DNA of 64,000 bases from Oscillospiraceae bacterium (GTDB lineage: Bacteria > Bacillota > Clostridia > Oscillospirales > UBA929), in assembly GCA_009782215.1 (NCBI GenBank), contig WRKO01000011.1, forward strand, positions 1 to 64,000, in the 5' to 3' direction. Made by a program: the position numbers and the translations under genes. Shown piece after piece: positions 44,321 to 52,960 of this stretch (positions within the stretch are counted from its first letter, which is position 1; every line of letters starts with the position of its first letter). The notes under the pieces were generated by a model. It was not told the origin of the DNA. It saw only the letters and a list, made by a program, of their open reading frames with translations, and ran no database searches.

Positions 44321-45052
44321 ATGATCATCAGTGAGTTCAGCATACAGCTTTATTCCACACGGCGCGAGATTTGGCGGGAGGGCTTGCCCTCCGTGATGGA
44401 AAAGCTGGCGCGCATCGGTTACGCCGGCGTGGAGTTTGCCGGGTACGGCGACCTCCCCGTTGACGAAATGGCGTCCATGCTGCAAAAAAACGGCTTGAAG
44501 CCGGTTGGCGCGCATATCGGCTTGGATCGTCTGGAGTGGGCGTTTGACGAGGAAATCGCTTACCACCGGACGCTGGGGACGACGTTTCTCATCATCCCCG
44601 CCGCGCCGTTTGCCAACGCGGAGGAGGTTAAACAGACAGCGGCGCGCCTGAACGCCCTCGCCCCAAGGGTGCGGGAGAGCGGCTTCCGTTTCGCGTTCCA
44701 CAACCACGGCGTTGAGTTTGAGCGCGACGGCGCGCAGTACCGGCTTGAGGACATGATGGCGCTGTCGCCCGAAACGGAAATACAGCTTGACGTCTTCTGG
44801 GCGTCGAAGATGGGCTGCGACTGCGTGGAATTTATCAAAAAACACGCCGGGCGGATTTGCTCTCTGCACATCAAGCAGCGCGACGCGGCGGGCGAAAGCG
44901 TAGACCTCGGCGACGGGACGCTGGACTTCAAGGCGCTCATTCAAGCCGGCTTGGAAACCGGCGTAAACTGCTTTGTCCATGAGCAGGAGGAGTTCCCCGG
45001 CTGCGCGTACGAGAGCTTGGGGAACGGCTTTAGGCATATCATGTCGCTGTAG
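44321..45052 (+). CDS. sugar phosphate isomerase/epimerase (xylose isomerase-like TIM barrel)
   Basis: 243 residues. AP-endonuclease-2/xylose-isomerase-like barrel: IGYAGVEFAGY, FRFAFHNHGVEF, IQLDVFWASKMG and SLHIKQRD, with acidic and His metal-ligand positions recognisable. Likely epimerises the keto-sugar made by the oxidoreductase upstream. A small CCCGCC/GGCGGG hairpin separates the two genes. Confidence 0.9.
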   Translation: MIISEFSIQLYSTRREIWREGLPSVMEKLARIGYAGVEFAGYGDLPVDEMASMLQKNGLKPVGAHIGLDRLEWAFDEEIAYHRTLGTTFLIIPAAPFANAEEVKQTAARLNALAPRVRESGFRFAFHNHGVEFERDGAQYRLEDMMALSPETEIQLDVFWASKMGCDCVEFIKKHAGRICSLHIKQRDAAGESVDLGDGTLDFKALIQAGLETGVNCFVHEQEEFPGCAYESLGNGFRHIMSL

Positions 45053-45099
45053 GGCGGCGTTCCGCCGCCCGCGGAAAAATTGTAAGGAGGACAAACCCT

Positions 45100-46065
45100 A
45101 TGAAACTAGGCGTATTTACCGTCGCGCTGGGCGACCGCAGCGCGGAGGAGGCGTTCAAATGGCTGAGCGAGCGCGGGGTGCAAACCGTGGAGCTGGGCTG
45201 CGGAGGGTATCCGGGGAGGGGACACTGCAACCCGCCGGAGCTGCTGGCCGACCCGGCCAAGCTGGACGCGTTTCAAGCCCTGCTGGCAAAATACAACCTC
45301 ACCATAAGCGCCCTGAGCTGTCACAGCAATCACGTCCATCCGCAGAAGGCGGTGCGCGACAAGGCCGCCGAGGAGTTTACGCTGGCGCTCCGTCTCGCGC
45401 AGAAGCTGGGCGTGGACACCATCGTCACCTTCTCCGGCTGTCCCGGCGACCATGACGGCGCCAAGCAGCCCAACTGGGCCATCTGCGCGTGGCCGTCCGA
45501 ATACGGCGAAATTCTCAAATACCAGTGGGATGAGGTCTTAATCCCGTTTTGGAAGGGCGCGGTCAAGGAAGCGGCCGGATACGGCGTGACCAAAATCGCC
45601 CTTGAGCCGCATCCGGGCTTCTGCGTCTACAACGCCGACACCGTTTTGCGGCTGCGCGCCGCCGCGGGCGACGCCATCGGCGCGAACTTTGACCCCAGCC
45701 ACCTTTTCTGGCAGGGCGCCGACCCGGTGCAAGCCATCTTGGCGCTCAAAGGCGCGATTTATCACTTCCACGCCAAGGACACCAACATCAACCGATACAA
45801 CACCGCCGTCAACGGCGTGCTGGATACGGGCAGTCTGCTGGGGCTGGAAAACCGCTCGTGGCTTTTCCGCACCGTGGGCTACGGCCACGACGCGGTGGTA
45901 TGGGGCGACATTTTCACCGCCCTTCGCCTTGCCGAGTACGACGGCGCCGTCAGCATCGAGCATGAGGACGCGTTTATGTCGATTGAGGAAGGCTTGGAAA
46001 AGGGAATCCGGTTCTTGAAAAACACGATTTTTTATGAAAGCCCCGCTACAGCTTGGTGGGCATGA
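45100..46065 (+). CDS. sugar phosphate isomerase/epimerase, long form
   Basis: 321 residues. TIM barrel with metal ligands visible in IALEPHPGF (Glu), ANFDPSHLFW (Asp/His), YHFHAKDT (His) and VSIEHEDAF (Glu). Family members are tagatose/psicose epimerase- or inosose-related. A GGCGGCG/CGCCGCC hairpin precedes its ribosome site GTAAGGAGG. Its stop overlaps the WYL regulator by four bases. Confidence 0.92.
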   Translation: MKLGVFTVALGDRSAEEAFKWLSERGVQTVELGCGGYPGRGHCNPPELLADPAKLDAFQALLAKYNLTISALSCHSNHVHPQKAVRDKAAEEFTLALRLAQKLGVDTIVTFSGCPGDHDGAKQPNWAICAWPSEYGEILKYQWDEVLIPFWKGAVKEAAGYGVTKIALEPHPGFCVYNADTVLRLRAAAGDAIGANFDPSHLFWQGADPVQAILALKGAIYHFHAKDTNINRYNTAVNGVLDTGSLLGLENRSWLFRTVGYGHDAVVWGDIFTALRLAEYDGAVSIEHEDAFMSIEEGLEKGIRFLKNTIFYESPATAWWA

Positions 46066-46958
46066 GGCTAGACCGCCTGCTCGGAATCCTCACCGTCCTG
46101 CTCCAAAATGACCGCGCGACCGCGCCGGAACTCGCAGAAAAATTTGAAGTCAGCCGCCGCACCATCGGGAGGGATATTGACGCGCTTTGCCAAGCCGGCA
46201 TCCCCATTGTCACCCGTCAGGGCGGAGGGGGCGGCATATCCATCGCCGAGGGCTTCAAGCTGGATAAGAGCGTTCTGACCGCAGACGAGCTTTCCAGCTT
46301 GATTGCCGCGCTCAAGGGGCTGGGCAGCGTGTCGGAGCAATCCGCAATAGAGCGCACGCTGGACAAGCTGCGCGCCAACTCCGGCACGGTGATATCCCTG
46401 CGGGAGCCGGTAGTCATCGACCTCGCGTCGCATTATAAGAGCAGCCTGACGGAGAAAATCGGGCTGATTAAACAGGCTGTCCGCGAACAGCGCCTGATTG
46501 AGTTTGACTACTACTATGAAAAAGGCGAGACGCGCCGCCGCATTGAGCCGTATTTGGCCGTTTTCCAATGGGCGGCGTGGTATGTGTTCGGGTTTTGCTT
46601 AGACCGGCAGGACTGGCGGCTGTTTAAGCTGGGGCGGCTGTGGGGGCTGAATTTGCTTGACGAAACCTACGCTTTGCGCGAAATCCCGCCGGAGCGGCGC
46701 GAATCCGGCTTCCCCGACAACCAAAAGCTCGCCGCGCTGTTTGATGTGTCGGAGCGGTACAAGCTGATTGAAACCTACGGCCCGGACTGCTACACCGAAA
46801 CCGGGGACGGTTTGCGGCTGGAAATCGGGTATTCAAACAAAGACTACATGGTAAGCTGGCTGCTCGGCTTCGGCGGCAAGGTCAAGGTGCTGGAACCGCC
46901 GGAAATTGCGGAGGAGCTGCGCGCCGCGGCTGAAAAAATTTTATTGAGGTATAGATAA
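46062..46958 (+). CDS. WYL-domain transcriptional regulator (YafY/DeoR-like)
   Basis: 298 residues. N-terminal HTH_11 (RLLGILTVLLQNDRATAPELAEKFEVSRRTIGRDID), WYL domain around 140-210 (LIEFDYYYEKGETRRRIEPY, WYVFGFCLDRQDWRLFKLGRL) and a C-terminal WCX extension. ATGA overlap with the isomerase supports 46062 as start. Probably regulates the preceding sugar genes in response to a bound ligand. Confidence 0.93.
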   Translation: MRLDRLLGILTVLLQNDRATAPELAEKFEVSRRTIGRDIDALCQAGIPIVTRQGGGGGISIAEGFKLDKSVLTADELSSLIAALKGLGSVSEQSAIERTLDKLRANSGTVISLREPVVIDLASHYKSSLTEKIGLIKQAVREQRLIEFDYYYEKGETRRRIEPYLAVFQWAAWYVFGFCLDRQDWRLFKLGRLWGLNLLDETYALREIPPERRESGFPDNQKLAALFDVSERYKLIETYGPDCYTETGDGLRLEIGYSNKDYMVSWLLGFGGKVKVLEPPEIAEELRAAAEKILLRYR

Positions 46959-47018
46959 ACAAGACAGGCTGTTGTCGTGTTGGGTGTGATAGGATGGGGA
47001 AAAAAAGGAGTTGTCGTT

Positions 47019-47447
47019 ATGGAAAGCATCATCAAGAAGGCGGGCGAAATCATTGAGGGGCGGGCGGCGCACAAGGGGTACAACGGGCAATACTGCGTTC
47101 TCACGCAGGAGGACTTGGACGGGCGCCTGACGGCGTCGGTCGTCACGCCCTCAAAGGCGGAGGGTCTTCAATGGCTCACCTTCTGCACGGGGCTTGAAAG
47201 CAATAAGTGCAAGCGCATCAGGCGCGACAGCCGCGCCGCCGTCTGCTTCGGCTCGGAAGATTACAGCATCACGCTGAAAGGCCGTTTGGAAATCCTGACC
47301 GACGCCGAATCCAGACACGAGCATTGGTACGACGGCATGGAAAACCACGCCAGCGGCCCCGACGACCCCGGCTACTGCGTCCTGCGCTTCCGCACGGAGG
47401 CGTACAGCCTGTTTGTGGACTGGAAAGAAATTTCGGGGGTGCTGTAG
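47019..47447 (+). CDS. pyridoxamine 5'-phosphate oxidase-fold FMN protein
   Basis: 142 residues with a split-barrel pattern similar to general stress protein 26: YNGQYCVLTQEDLDGRLTASVV, WLTFCTGLESNKCKRIRRDSRAAVCFG. The ATG at 47019 follows AAGGAG at eight bases. The VOC gene begins on the base after its stop. Function unknown; such proteins bind FMN/F420/haem. Confidence 0.85.
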   Translation: MESIIKKAGEIIEGRAAHKGYNGQYCVLTQEDLDGRLTASVVTPSKAEGLQWLTFCTGLESNKCKRIRRDSRAAVCFGSEDYSITLKGRLEILTDAESRHEHWYDGMENHASGPDDPGYCVLRFRTEAYSLFVDWKEISGVL

Positions 47448-47813
47448 ATGCACAGGTCTATGATGCAGGTCTATGTCAAGGGGAGCGACTTGGCCGTCCC
47501 GTTTTATCAAAAGGCTTTTGACGCGGGACTGCTTTGCGACCATCGCCATGAAAACGGGACGGTTTTTCACGCGGAGCTTGATATTTACGGGCAGGTATTC
47601 GCCATTTGTGAAACGCTTGAGAGCGAAGCGGTCACAGGAAACACCATGCAGTTTTGCCTGCACTTCGGCGAGGGGAAAGAGGCGCTTGTGCGGAGCATTA
47701 TTGGGAAATTAAGCGACGGCGGTAAGCTCACCTATCACGGCTCTACCGATTGGAGTCCGCTGATGGCGGGGATCATCGACAAATTCGGCGTGAATTGGTG
47801 CGTTTTTGTTTAA
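47448..47813 (+). CDS. VOC-family protein, PhnB-like
   Basis: 121 residues. QVYVKGSDLAVPFYQKAFDAG, HAELDIYGQVFAICE and a C-terminal STDWSPLMAGIIDKFGVNWCVFV are typical of PhnB/3-demethylubiquinone-like VOC proteins that resemble fosfomycin/bleomycin resistance folds but lack demonstrated activity. Confidence 0.88.
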   Translation: MHRSMMQVYVKGSDLAVPFYQKAFDAGLLCDHRHENGTVFHAELDIYGQVFAICETLESEAVTGNTMQFCLHFGEGKEALVRSIIGKLSDGGKLTYHGSTDWSPLMAGIIDKFGVNWCVFV

Positions 47814-47849
47814 GGAGCGGAGGGCTTGATGATGAAAGGAGGCCTATCA

Positions 47850-48857
47850 ATGACTGTACAGGAAAAAGCGCTGGCGTTAATCAACCGTTGCGAAATCGGG
47901 TTGCTGGGCAACAAGGACGAGGAAGGAAACCCGCAAATCAAAGCGATGATCAAAACCGGAAATGAAGGCTTGAACGTCTTTTGGTTTTGTTCAAACACCT
48001 CGTCAAGGAGAGCGAAGCAGCTCGAAAAGGATGGGAATACATGCCTGTATTTCTTTGAGGGCTTCGAGGGCGTTATGCTGCGCGGGGTGTCTAAGCTGTC
48101 CTACGACGAAGAGATGAGAAAGGCGTTTTGGCAGGATTCCATGCGTATATATTATCCGCTCGGCCCGCTTGACCCTGACTTTGTCTTGATTCAGTTTACG
48201 GCTGAAAGCGGGAATTATTATAAGAACTTACATAATGAAGATTTTGTTGTAACGCCTTTTGAGGCTTGGGAAAACGTGCTGCTGACCTCGGCGGGGTTTG
48301 AGGATTCGGAGGAGCGGCAAAAGCCCCGTATCGCCGCACGCTTTCTGAACATGCTTGGGAAGCCGGCGAGGGACGCCAAGGTGTTATTTATCCCGGCCGC
48401 CGCGATAGACGACGAGGCCAAAAGGATGGCCGATTGGTGCTTTGACGAGCTGACCCGGCTGGGAATACCGCCGGAGAACATCACCGTATACAACCTTGAC
48501 GGCGGTATGACCGCCGATGAGGCCATGCGGTACGACGCGGTGTACTTCACCGGCGGGGACACGGGGCATCTGCTCCGGCGCGTGAAGGAAACGGGGTTTG
48601 ACGCCGTCGTCAAGCAGATGGTCTATTCAAACAAGGTCTATGTCGGGGTGAGCGCGGGCAGCATCATCGCGGCGCCCAATATCGGCGAGCCGTATAGCGG
48701 GGAAACGGCGGGGCTGTGTCTGCTCAACGCCTACATATCCGTACACCATCCCGATGGCGCGGCGGCGCGGACGGACTTGCCGCTGCCGCATATCCCGCTG
48801 ACGGATAATCAGGCGCTGGCGGTCAGTTGGCGCGGATATGAACTGATTGAGGGGTAA
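47850..48857 (+). CDS. fusion of PPOX-fold FMN protein and peptidase S51
   Basis: 335 residues from the ATG at 47850 (GGAGG seven bases upstream). Residues 1-~136 form a PPOX split barrel (CEIGLLGNKDEEGNPQIKAM, TSSRRAKQLEKDGNTCLYFF). From residue 143 a complete peptidase S51 (PepE/YgaJ-like) begins with LLTSAGFEDS, which is where free-standing S51 proteins normally start; it has nucleophile Ser268 in GVSAGSIIAAP and YFTGGDTGHLL. The frame runs through without interruption. S51 peptidases cleave Asp-X dipeptides or cyanophycin-like substrates. Confidence 0.85.
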   Translation: MTVQEKALALINRCEIGLLGNKDEEGNPQIKAMIKTGNEGLNVFWFCSNTSSRRAKQLEKDGNTCLYFFEGFEGVMLRGVSKLSYDEEMRKAFWQDSMRIYYPLGPLDPDFVLIQFTAESGNYYKNLHNEDFVVTPFEAWENVLLTSAGFEDSEERQKPRIAARFLNMLGKPARDAKVLFIPAAAIDDEAKRMADWCFDELTRLGIPPENITVYNLDGGMTADEAMRYDAVYFTGGDTGHLLRRVKETGFDAVVKQMVYSNKVYVGVSAGSIIAAPNIGEPYSGETAGLCLLNAYISVHHPDGAAARTDLPLPHIPLTDNQALAVSWRGYELIEG

Positions 48858-48882
48858 CATTTGAAATTATGCAGGAGGGTGA

Positions 48883-49263
48883 ATGAAGATGAAAACAAGA
48901 TTAAATCATGTGAGAATCAACGTAAAAGATTTATTTACATCCATCGAATGGTATGAAGATGTGTTAGGCTTCAAAACCGATATGAAACCGTATCCGGCGG
49001 ATAATCCCGTATATGTGAGCTTTGAACAGGACGAGGGCGCGGCATTTTCAATCATGGTTGACGAAGGTGTCCCGTCATGCGGAAGATTCAACTTCGACGT
49101 GTTCAATGTGGACGAGTTTTGGGAAACGGTCAAAGATAAGGCCGAGGTTGTTGAACCGTTATTTGATACGCCTTACGGAACGAGAAAGTTTACGATAAAA
49201 GACCCGGACGGCAACGAATTGGGTTTTGTAAACAATCCCGAATATAACACATTTGAGAGGTAA
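48883..49263 (+). CDS. VOC-family protein
   Basis: 126 residues. LNHVRINVKDLFTSIEWYEDVLGFKTD and FTIKDPDGNELGFVNNPEY are canonical for glyoxalase/bleomycin-resistance VOC proteins, with the last Glu/Asp region usual for ligand binding. AGGAGGGTGA precedes; ATG 48889 is an equally possible start. Confidence 0.92.
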   Translation: MKMKTRLNHVRINVKDLFTSIEWYEDVLGFKTDMKPYPADNPVYVSFEQDEGAAFSIMVDEGVPSCGRFNFDVFNVDEFWETVKDKAEVVEPLFDTPYGTRKFTIKDPDGNELGFVNNPEYNTFER

Positions 49264-49267
49264 CAGA

Positions 49268-49960
49268 ATGATTCAAAACTACCATGATTTCATCGCCGCG
49301 CTGCTCAAGGCCGGGTTTTCCGGGGCGGTGGGCGGGAAGGACGACGGCGTGTTCGCGCTGTTCCGCTACGGGTGGGGCGCGGAGGAGGAGACCGGGCTTG
49401 TCTGGCATACCGGCGACCCGGACACCGACCCTTGGGAGTGGCGGATGCGCGTTTTAGACGAGCGGGACGACATTGCCTACGGGAAGGTGTTTGGCAAGAA
49501 GGCGGGGTATATCACAAAGGAATGGTACCCGTATTTTCTGGCGGCGCGGCGCGGCGGCCGGTCGTTTGCCGACACCTACGCCGACGGAACAATCAGCCAC
49601 TTTGCCAAGCGCATCTACGGCGCCGTCGCGGAACGCGGGTTTCTGCCGCTGGACGATATCAAGCGCGAGGCGGGTTTCGGGCGGGAGGATAAGTCGAGGT
49701 TCGACGCCGCGCTGACCGAATTGCAGATGAAGCTGTTTTTGACCATGTGCGGCAGGCAGGCGAAGATTTCGCAAAAGGGCGAGGAATACGGCTGGTCGTC
49801 CACGATGTTCTGCACGGCGGAGACCTTCTGGCCGCCGGAGGTGTTTGAGCGGGCGGCGGAGCTTGGCGAAGACGAGGCCGTTGAGACCATCACCGAGCGG
49901 ATTTTGGAGCTGAACCCGGCGGCGGAGGAGAAGAAAATCATTAAGTTTATCAGGGGGTGA
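49268..49960 (+). CDS. AlkZ-related protein (winged-helix, uncharacterised)
   Basis: 230 residues. It resembles proteins annotated as AlkZ-related in Firmicutes: WHTGDPDTDPWEWRMRVL, KKAGYITKEWYPYFLAARRGGRSF, REDKSRFDAALTELQMKLFLTMCG, KGEEYGWSSTMFC. AlkZ glycosylases open cross-links, but this shorter protein is not shown to do so. The start at 49268 follows GAGAGGTAAC. Recognised from memory of the family only. Confidence 0.6.
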   Translation: MIQNYHDFIAALLKAGFSGAVGGKDDGVFALFRYGWGAEEETGLVWHTGDPDTDPWEWRMRVLDERDDIAYGKVFGKKAGYITKEWYPYFLAARRGGRSFADTYADGTISHFAKRIYGAVAERGFLPLDDIKREAGFGREDKSRFDAALTELQMKLFLTMCGRQAKISQKGEEYGWSSTMFCTAETFWPPEVFERAAELGEDEAVETITERILELNPAAEEKKIIKFIRG

Positions 49961-49966
49961 ACAAAG

Positions 49967-50380
49967 ATGGACAGATTGGAAAGCTTCAGCAAAAGAGGGT
50001 ATGTCGTCAAAGAAACCGCGCCGGTTTATTACACGCGGGATATGGACAAAACCGCAACGTGGTTTGAGGAAACGCTCGGCTGGTATACTGAAATTGACGA
50101 ACGCAATGACGAAAACAAGGGTGTTTACGGCTGCGTTTATGACCTGCCAAGAGAATTCGAGAACCTGCACATTGCCCCGTTTACAGGGATTCATCTGTTT
50201 TACGGCGACCCGAAAGGCGGGGTTGTCGCCTTTATGAAAGTACAGGGCATCGAAGCGCTGCATCAATATGTGTCCGATAGGGGGCGCAACGCGATTTCAG
50301 ACGTACAGGAACAGCCGTGGGGCGCAAAAATGTGTGCTGTGGATACGCCGGATGGGTATGTGTTGCAGTTTTTTGAGTGA
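49967..50380 (+). CDS. VOC-family protein
   Basis: 137 residues. PVYYTRDMDKTATWFEETLGWYTEID, FYGDPKGGVVAF and MCAVDTPDGYVLQFFE are VOC repeats. GGGGGTGA lies just before the ATG. Third VOC protein in this cluster. Confidence 0.9.
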   Translation: MDRLESFSKRGYVVKETAPVYYTRDMDKTATWFEETLGWYTEIDERNDENKGVYGCVYDLPREFENLHIAPFTGIHLFYGDPKGGVVAFMKVQGIEALHQYVSDRGRNAISDVQEQPWGAKMCAVDTPDGYVLQFFE

Positions 50381-50413
50381 TGTGACCGCATTAAGGGAAA
50401 GCGGCCTAAAAGG

Positions 50414-51196
50414 TCACTGGTAATCGGTGGTGGTGAGCTGCATGTTTTGAATGAGGCTAGTAGCACCGTTATTGGTGCCCCATAAGTTCGTGGCGCGCAT
50501 AGACAGCTCTATCTTGATTGATAAACATCTGGAAACATCAATTTCAAAATCGATAGAATTAGTGCTGTCAATCATAATTGGTGATTGATAGAGTATTTTC
50601 CCCATTTCATCGCGGAAGGTATAGACGGTAGTTAAGCCAGTTCCACTACCGTTGTATTCTGGTGCCAATATTTTCCCAATTAGCTTTGTTGCTACACCGT
50701 TTAACGGATAAACGACATAGGCATTATAATCGTACCCGCTCTTATCGGCGCGCTCCACAAATCCACGTCCATTATTACTAAATCCAACATAATCAATCCC
50801 CTTGTCCGTATAAGACCTAAAATCGCCAGGATGGCTGACTTCAATGTACGACCTGCTGTACATCGGGAGCGCTATCGCGGGTTTATCGACCTTGCCGCCG
50901 AGGAATACTGTGCTTGTCGCGCCGTCCCATTCGGCCGATACGCCGAACGCCTCGGCGATGACCGCTACCGGCAGATACGTCCGCCCGTCCACGACGAACG
51001 GCTCGATGGGGTTGCCGTGCAGGTCGCGGATGTTGCTGTTGAGAAGCGTCCCGTTCACGACGATTTTGATGTTGTTGAAGTATGCGTTGAGCTGCTTGAA
51101 CGTCGCCGACGCGAGAACCGGGGTGATGAGGTTGATGAACATGGCCGTGAGCAACATGCCGAGGATGATGTGCCTTGCTTCTTTGATTCTTTTCAT
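50414..51196 (-). CDS. secreted copper-amine-oxidase-N (stalk) domain protein
   Basis: 260 residues. A signal peptide (residues 7-30, ending near VLASA) is followed by a stalk domain (IKIVVNGTLLNSNI...EPFVVDGRTYLPVAVIAEAFGV), then a C-terminal beta-rich domain similar to NPCBM-like carbohydrate-binding modules. Extracellular; probably a wall-associated ligand-binding protein. The ATG at 51196 is chosen for its ribosome site. Divergent from an XRE regulator. Confidence 0.85.
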   Translation of the reverse strand: MKRIKEARHIILGMLLTAMFINLITPVLASATFKQLNAYFNNIKIVVNGTLLNSNIRDLHGNPIEPFVVDGRTYLPVAVIAEAFGVSAEWDGATSTVFLGGKVDKPAIALPMYSRSYIEVSHPGDFRSYTDKGIDYVGFSNNGRGFVERADKSGYDYNAYVVYPLNGVATKLIGKILAPEYNGSGTGLTTVYTFRDEMGKILYQSPIMIDSTNSIDFEIDVSRCLSIKIELSMRATNLWGTNNGATSLIQNMQLTTTDYQ

Positions 51197-51223
51197 TGGA
51201 GATGCCCCTTTCTGTTTTTTGAT

Positions 51224-51262
51224 AGAATAACACATAAGTTTTCATTTGTCAACATATGTGTT
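51224..51262 (-). promoter_or_regulatory. stalk gene promoter within inverted repeat operator
   Basis: Minus: TTGACA (51247-51252), 17 bases, TATTCT (51224-51229). AACACATA (51229-51236) and TATGTGTT (51255-51262) are a perfect eight-base inverted repeat bracketing the promoter, a likely site for the divergent XRE protein. Confidence 0.75.
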
Positions 51263-51307
51263 CATCATATTGCTTTTTTTGGGATACCCTTGATAAGGGT
51301 GATGGAC

Positions 51308-51550
51308 ATGAGCGATATGCAGTTGAATCCCAAAATAGTGGGCGCGGTCATCGCCGCGCTTAGAAAAAGAAAAGGGGTTACGCAGGAAGTCTTGAGCGGA
51401 TTGTCAGACATCGGAAGAACACATTTAAGCGCCATAGAGCGCGGGGAACGAAAGCCAACGCTGGAAACCCTATACAGAATCAGCCTTGCGCTGGATATCA
51501 AAATGAGTTTCATTGTTTCCTGTATCGAAGACGAAATAAACGGCGATTGA
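51308..51550 (+). CDS. XRE-family small DNA-binding regulator
   Basis: 80 residues, one helix-turn-helix domain: AVIAALRKRKGVTQEVLSGLSDIGRTHLSAIERGERKPTLETLYRISLAL. AAGGGTG precedes the ATG at 51308; an ATG six bases upstream is possible. Divergent from the stalk-protein gene and probably its regulator. Confidence 0.9.
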   Translation: MSDMQLNPKIVGAVIAALRKRKGVTQEVLSGLSDIGRTHLSAIERGERKPTLETLYRISLALDIKMSFIVSCIEDEINGD

Positions 51551-51586
51551 AAAAACCCGCCCGTTTCCGGTTGGAAGCGGGCGGGT
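51550..51586 (-). terminator. terminator of the phosphofructokinase gene
   Basis: CCCGCCCG/CGGGCGGG stem followed by TTTTTT on the minus strand, immediately after the convergent XRE stop. Confidence 0.8.
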
Positions 51587-51600
51587 GGGTTGTCGGGGGT

Positions 51601-52842
51601 TTATTTGGCCAGAACCTTTTTTAGCTTCGCGAATCTCGGCAGGCCGTTGACCTTTTCCTGCTTCGTCTCGCCGGCGATTAGCGGCAGGGCATAGTCGGCA
51701 AACGGCTGAAGGATGCCGTTGCCGGCTTCGTTAATCCATTCGCGCGGCACCTTCTTTTCGGTGTTTGCCACCGTTTCGAGGGGCAGCAGGGCGATTTCGC
51801 ACTTGTAGCCGCCGTCGCGGACGCATTTGAACCCGACCATTTTGTCGGTGATGCCGCTGACGGCGTTTTCCACGGCGGCGCGCCCGGCGGCGTAGGATTC
51901 GTCGATGTCCGTTTGGCTTGCCGCGTGCGACGCGCAGCGCTGGAGCAGGGAGAACTCAATGCCGCGCACCTTCGCGCCGGTTTTGTGTCTGCAAAGGCCT
52001 GCCAGATAGGCCGCGAGGCCGCCGAGCTGGGCGTGGCCGAAGCTGTCTTTGACCGTATCCGCCCCGGCGGAGGCGTATTCGTTGATGAACATACCGTGGC
52101 GGTCGTGGATGCCCTCGCTGACGGCGACGATGACCTTGCCGTTCTTTTGGTACACCTGCTCTACGTCGTCAAGGAACTGCTCCATATCGAACGCCACCTC
52201 GGGCAGGTAAATCAAGTCGGGCGCGTAATCCCCCGCCAGCGCGGCGGCGGCGGTCAGCCATCCGGCGTGGCGGCCCATAATTTCCAAAATGGTAATCTGC
52301 CCGGTGTCATAGACGCGGGCATCCAGATAAATCTCCATGCAGGAGGTGGCGATGTATTTGGCGGCGCTTCCGTAGCCGGGGCAGTGGTCGGTGCCGAAGA
52401 GGTCGTTGTCGATGGTCTTTGGGATGCCCATGACGCGGCACTCGTAGCCGTTCTTGAGCATATATTTGCTGATTTTGTTGCAGGTGTCCATGCTGTCGTT
52501 GCCGCCGTTGTAGAAGAAGTAGCGGACGTCGTATTTGCGGAAGATTTCCAGAATCCGCTTGTAGTCGGCGTCGTCCGCGTCGGGGTCTTTGAGTTTGTAG
52601 CGGCACGACCCCAGCGCCGAGGACGGCGTGAAGCGCAGATGCTTCAGCTCCTCGCGGGATTCTTCGTCCATGATGTAAAGCTTGTCGTCCAAAACGCCTT
52701 TGATGCCGTTGGCCGCGCCGTAGACCTTGGTGATGCTCCCGCTGTCCAGCGCGGCTTCGATTGCGCCCAGCGCGGATGCGTTGATCACCGACGTCGGGCC
52801 GCCGGATTGGCCTATGATACAGGCTCCTTTGAGTTGGTTCAT
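51601..52842 (-). CDS. 6-phosphofructokinase, PPi-dependent type
   Basis: 413 residues. GQSGGPTSVINASALGAIEA (substrate loop), FFYNGGNDSMDTCNKI and GIPKTIDNDLFGTDHCPGYGSA are the PFK motifs. Lys in PKTIDND and the non-Gly residue in GGND(S) in place of ATP-type GGDGS indicate a diphosphate-dependent enzyme (EC 2.7.1.90), reversible in glycolysis. ATG 52842 follows GAGGAG at eight bases; a GTG nine bases upstream is less likely. Confidence 0.9.
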   Translation of the reverse strand: MNQLKGACIIGQSGGPTSVINASALGAIEAALDSGSITKVYGAANGIKGVLDDKLYIMDEESREELKHLRFTPSSALGSCRYKLKDPDADDADYKRILEIFRKYDVRYFFYNGGNDSMDTCNKISKYMLKNGYECRVMGIPKTIDNDLFGTDHCPGYGSAAKYIATSCMEIYLDARVYDTGQITILEIMGRHAGWLTAAAALAGDYAPDLIYLPEVAFDMEQFLDDVEQVYQKNGKVIVAVSEGIHDRHGMFINEYASAGADTVKDSFGHAQLGGLAAYLAGLCRHKTGAKVRGIEFSLLQRCASHAASQTDIDESYAAGRAAVENAVSGITDKMVGFKCVRDGGYKCEIALLPLETVANTEKKVPREWINEAGNGILQPFADYALPLIAGETKQEKVNGLPRFAKLKKVLAK

Positions 52843-52960
52843 GGTTTGCACTCCTCTCTTTCCCCGCCTATTCTACCAAACTCAAACGAGAAAGTCAATT
52901 TGAAAATGCGAATATAGGGCGGACGTTTCCGTCCGCCCGCCGCCTGCAAGGGAACGCTTG

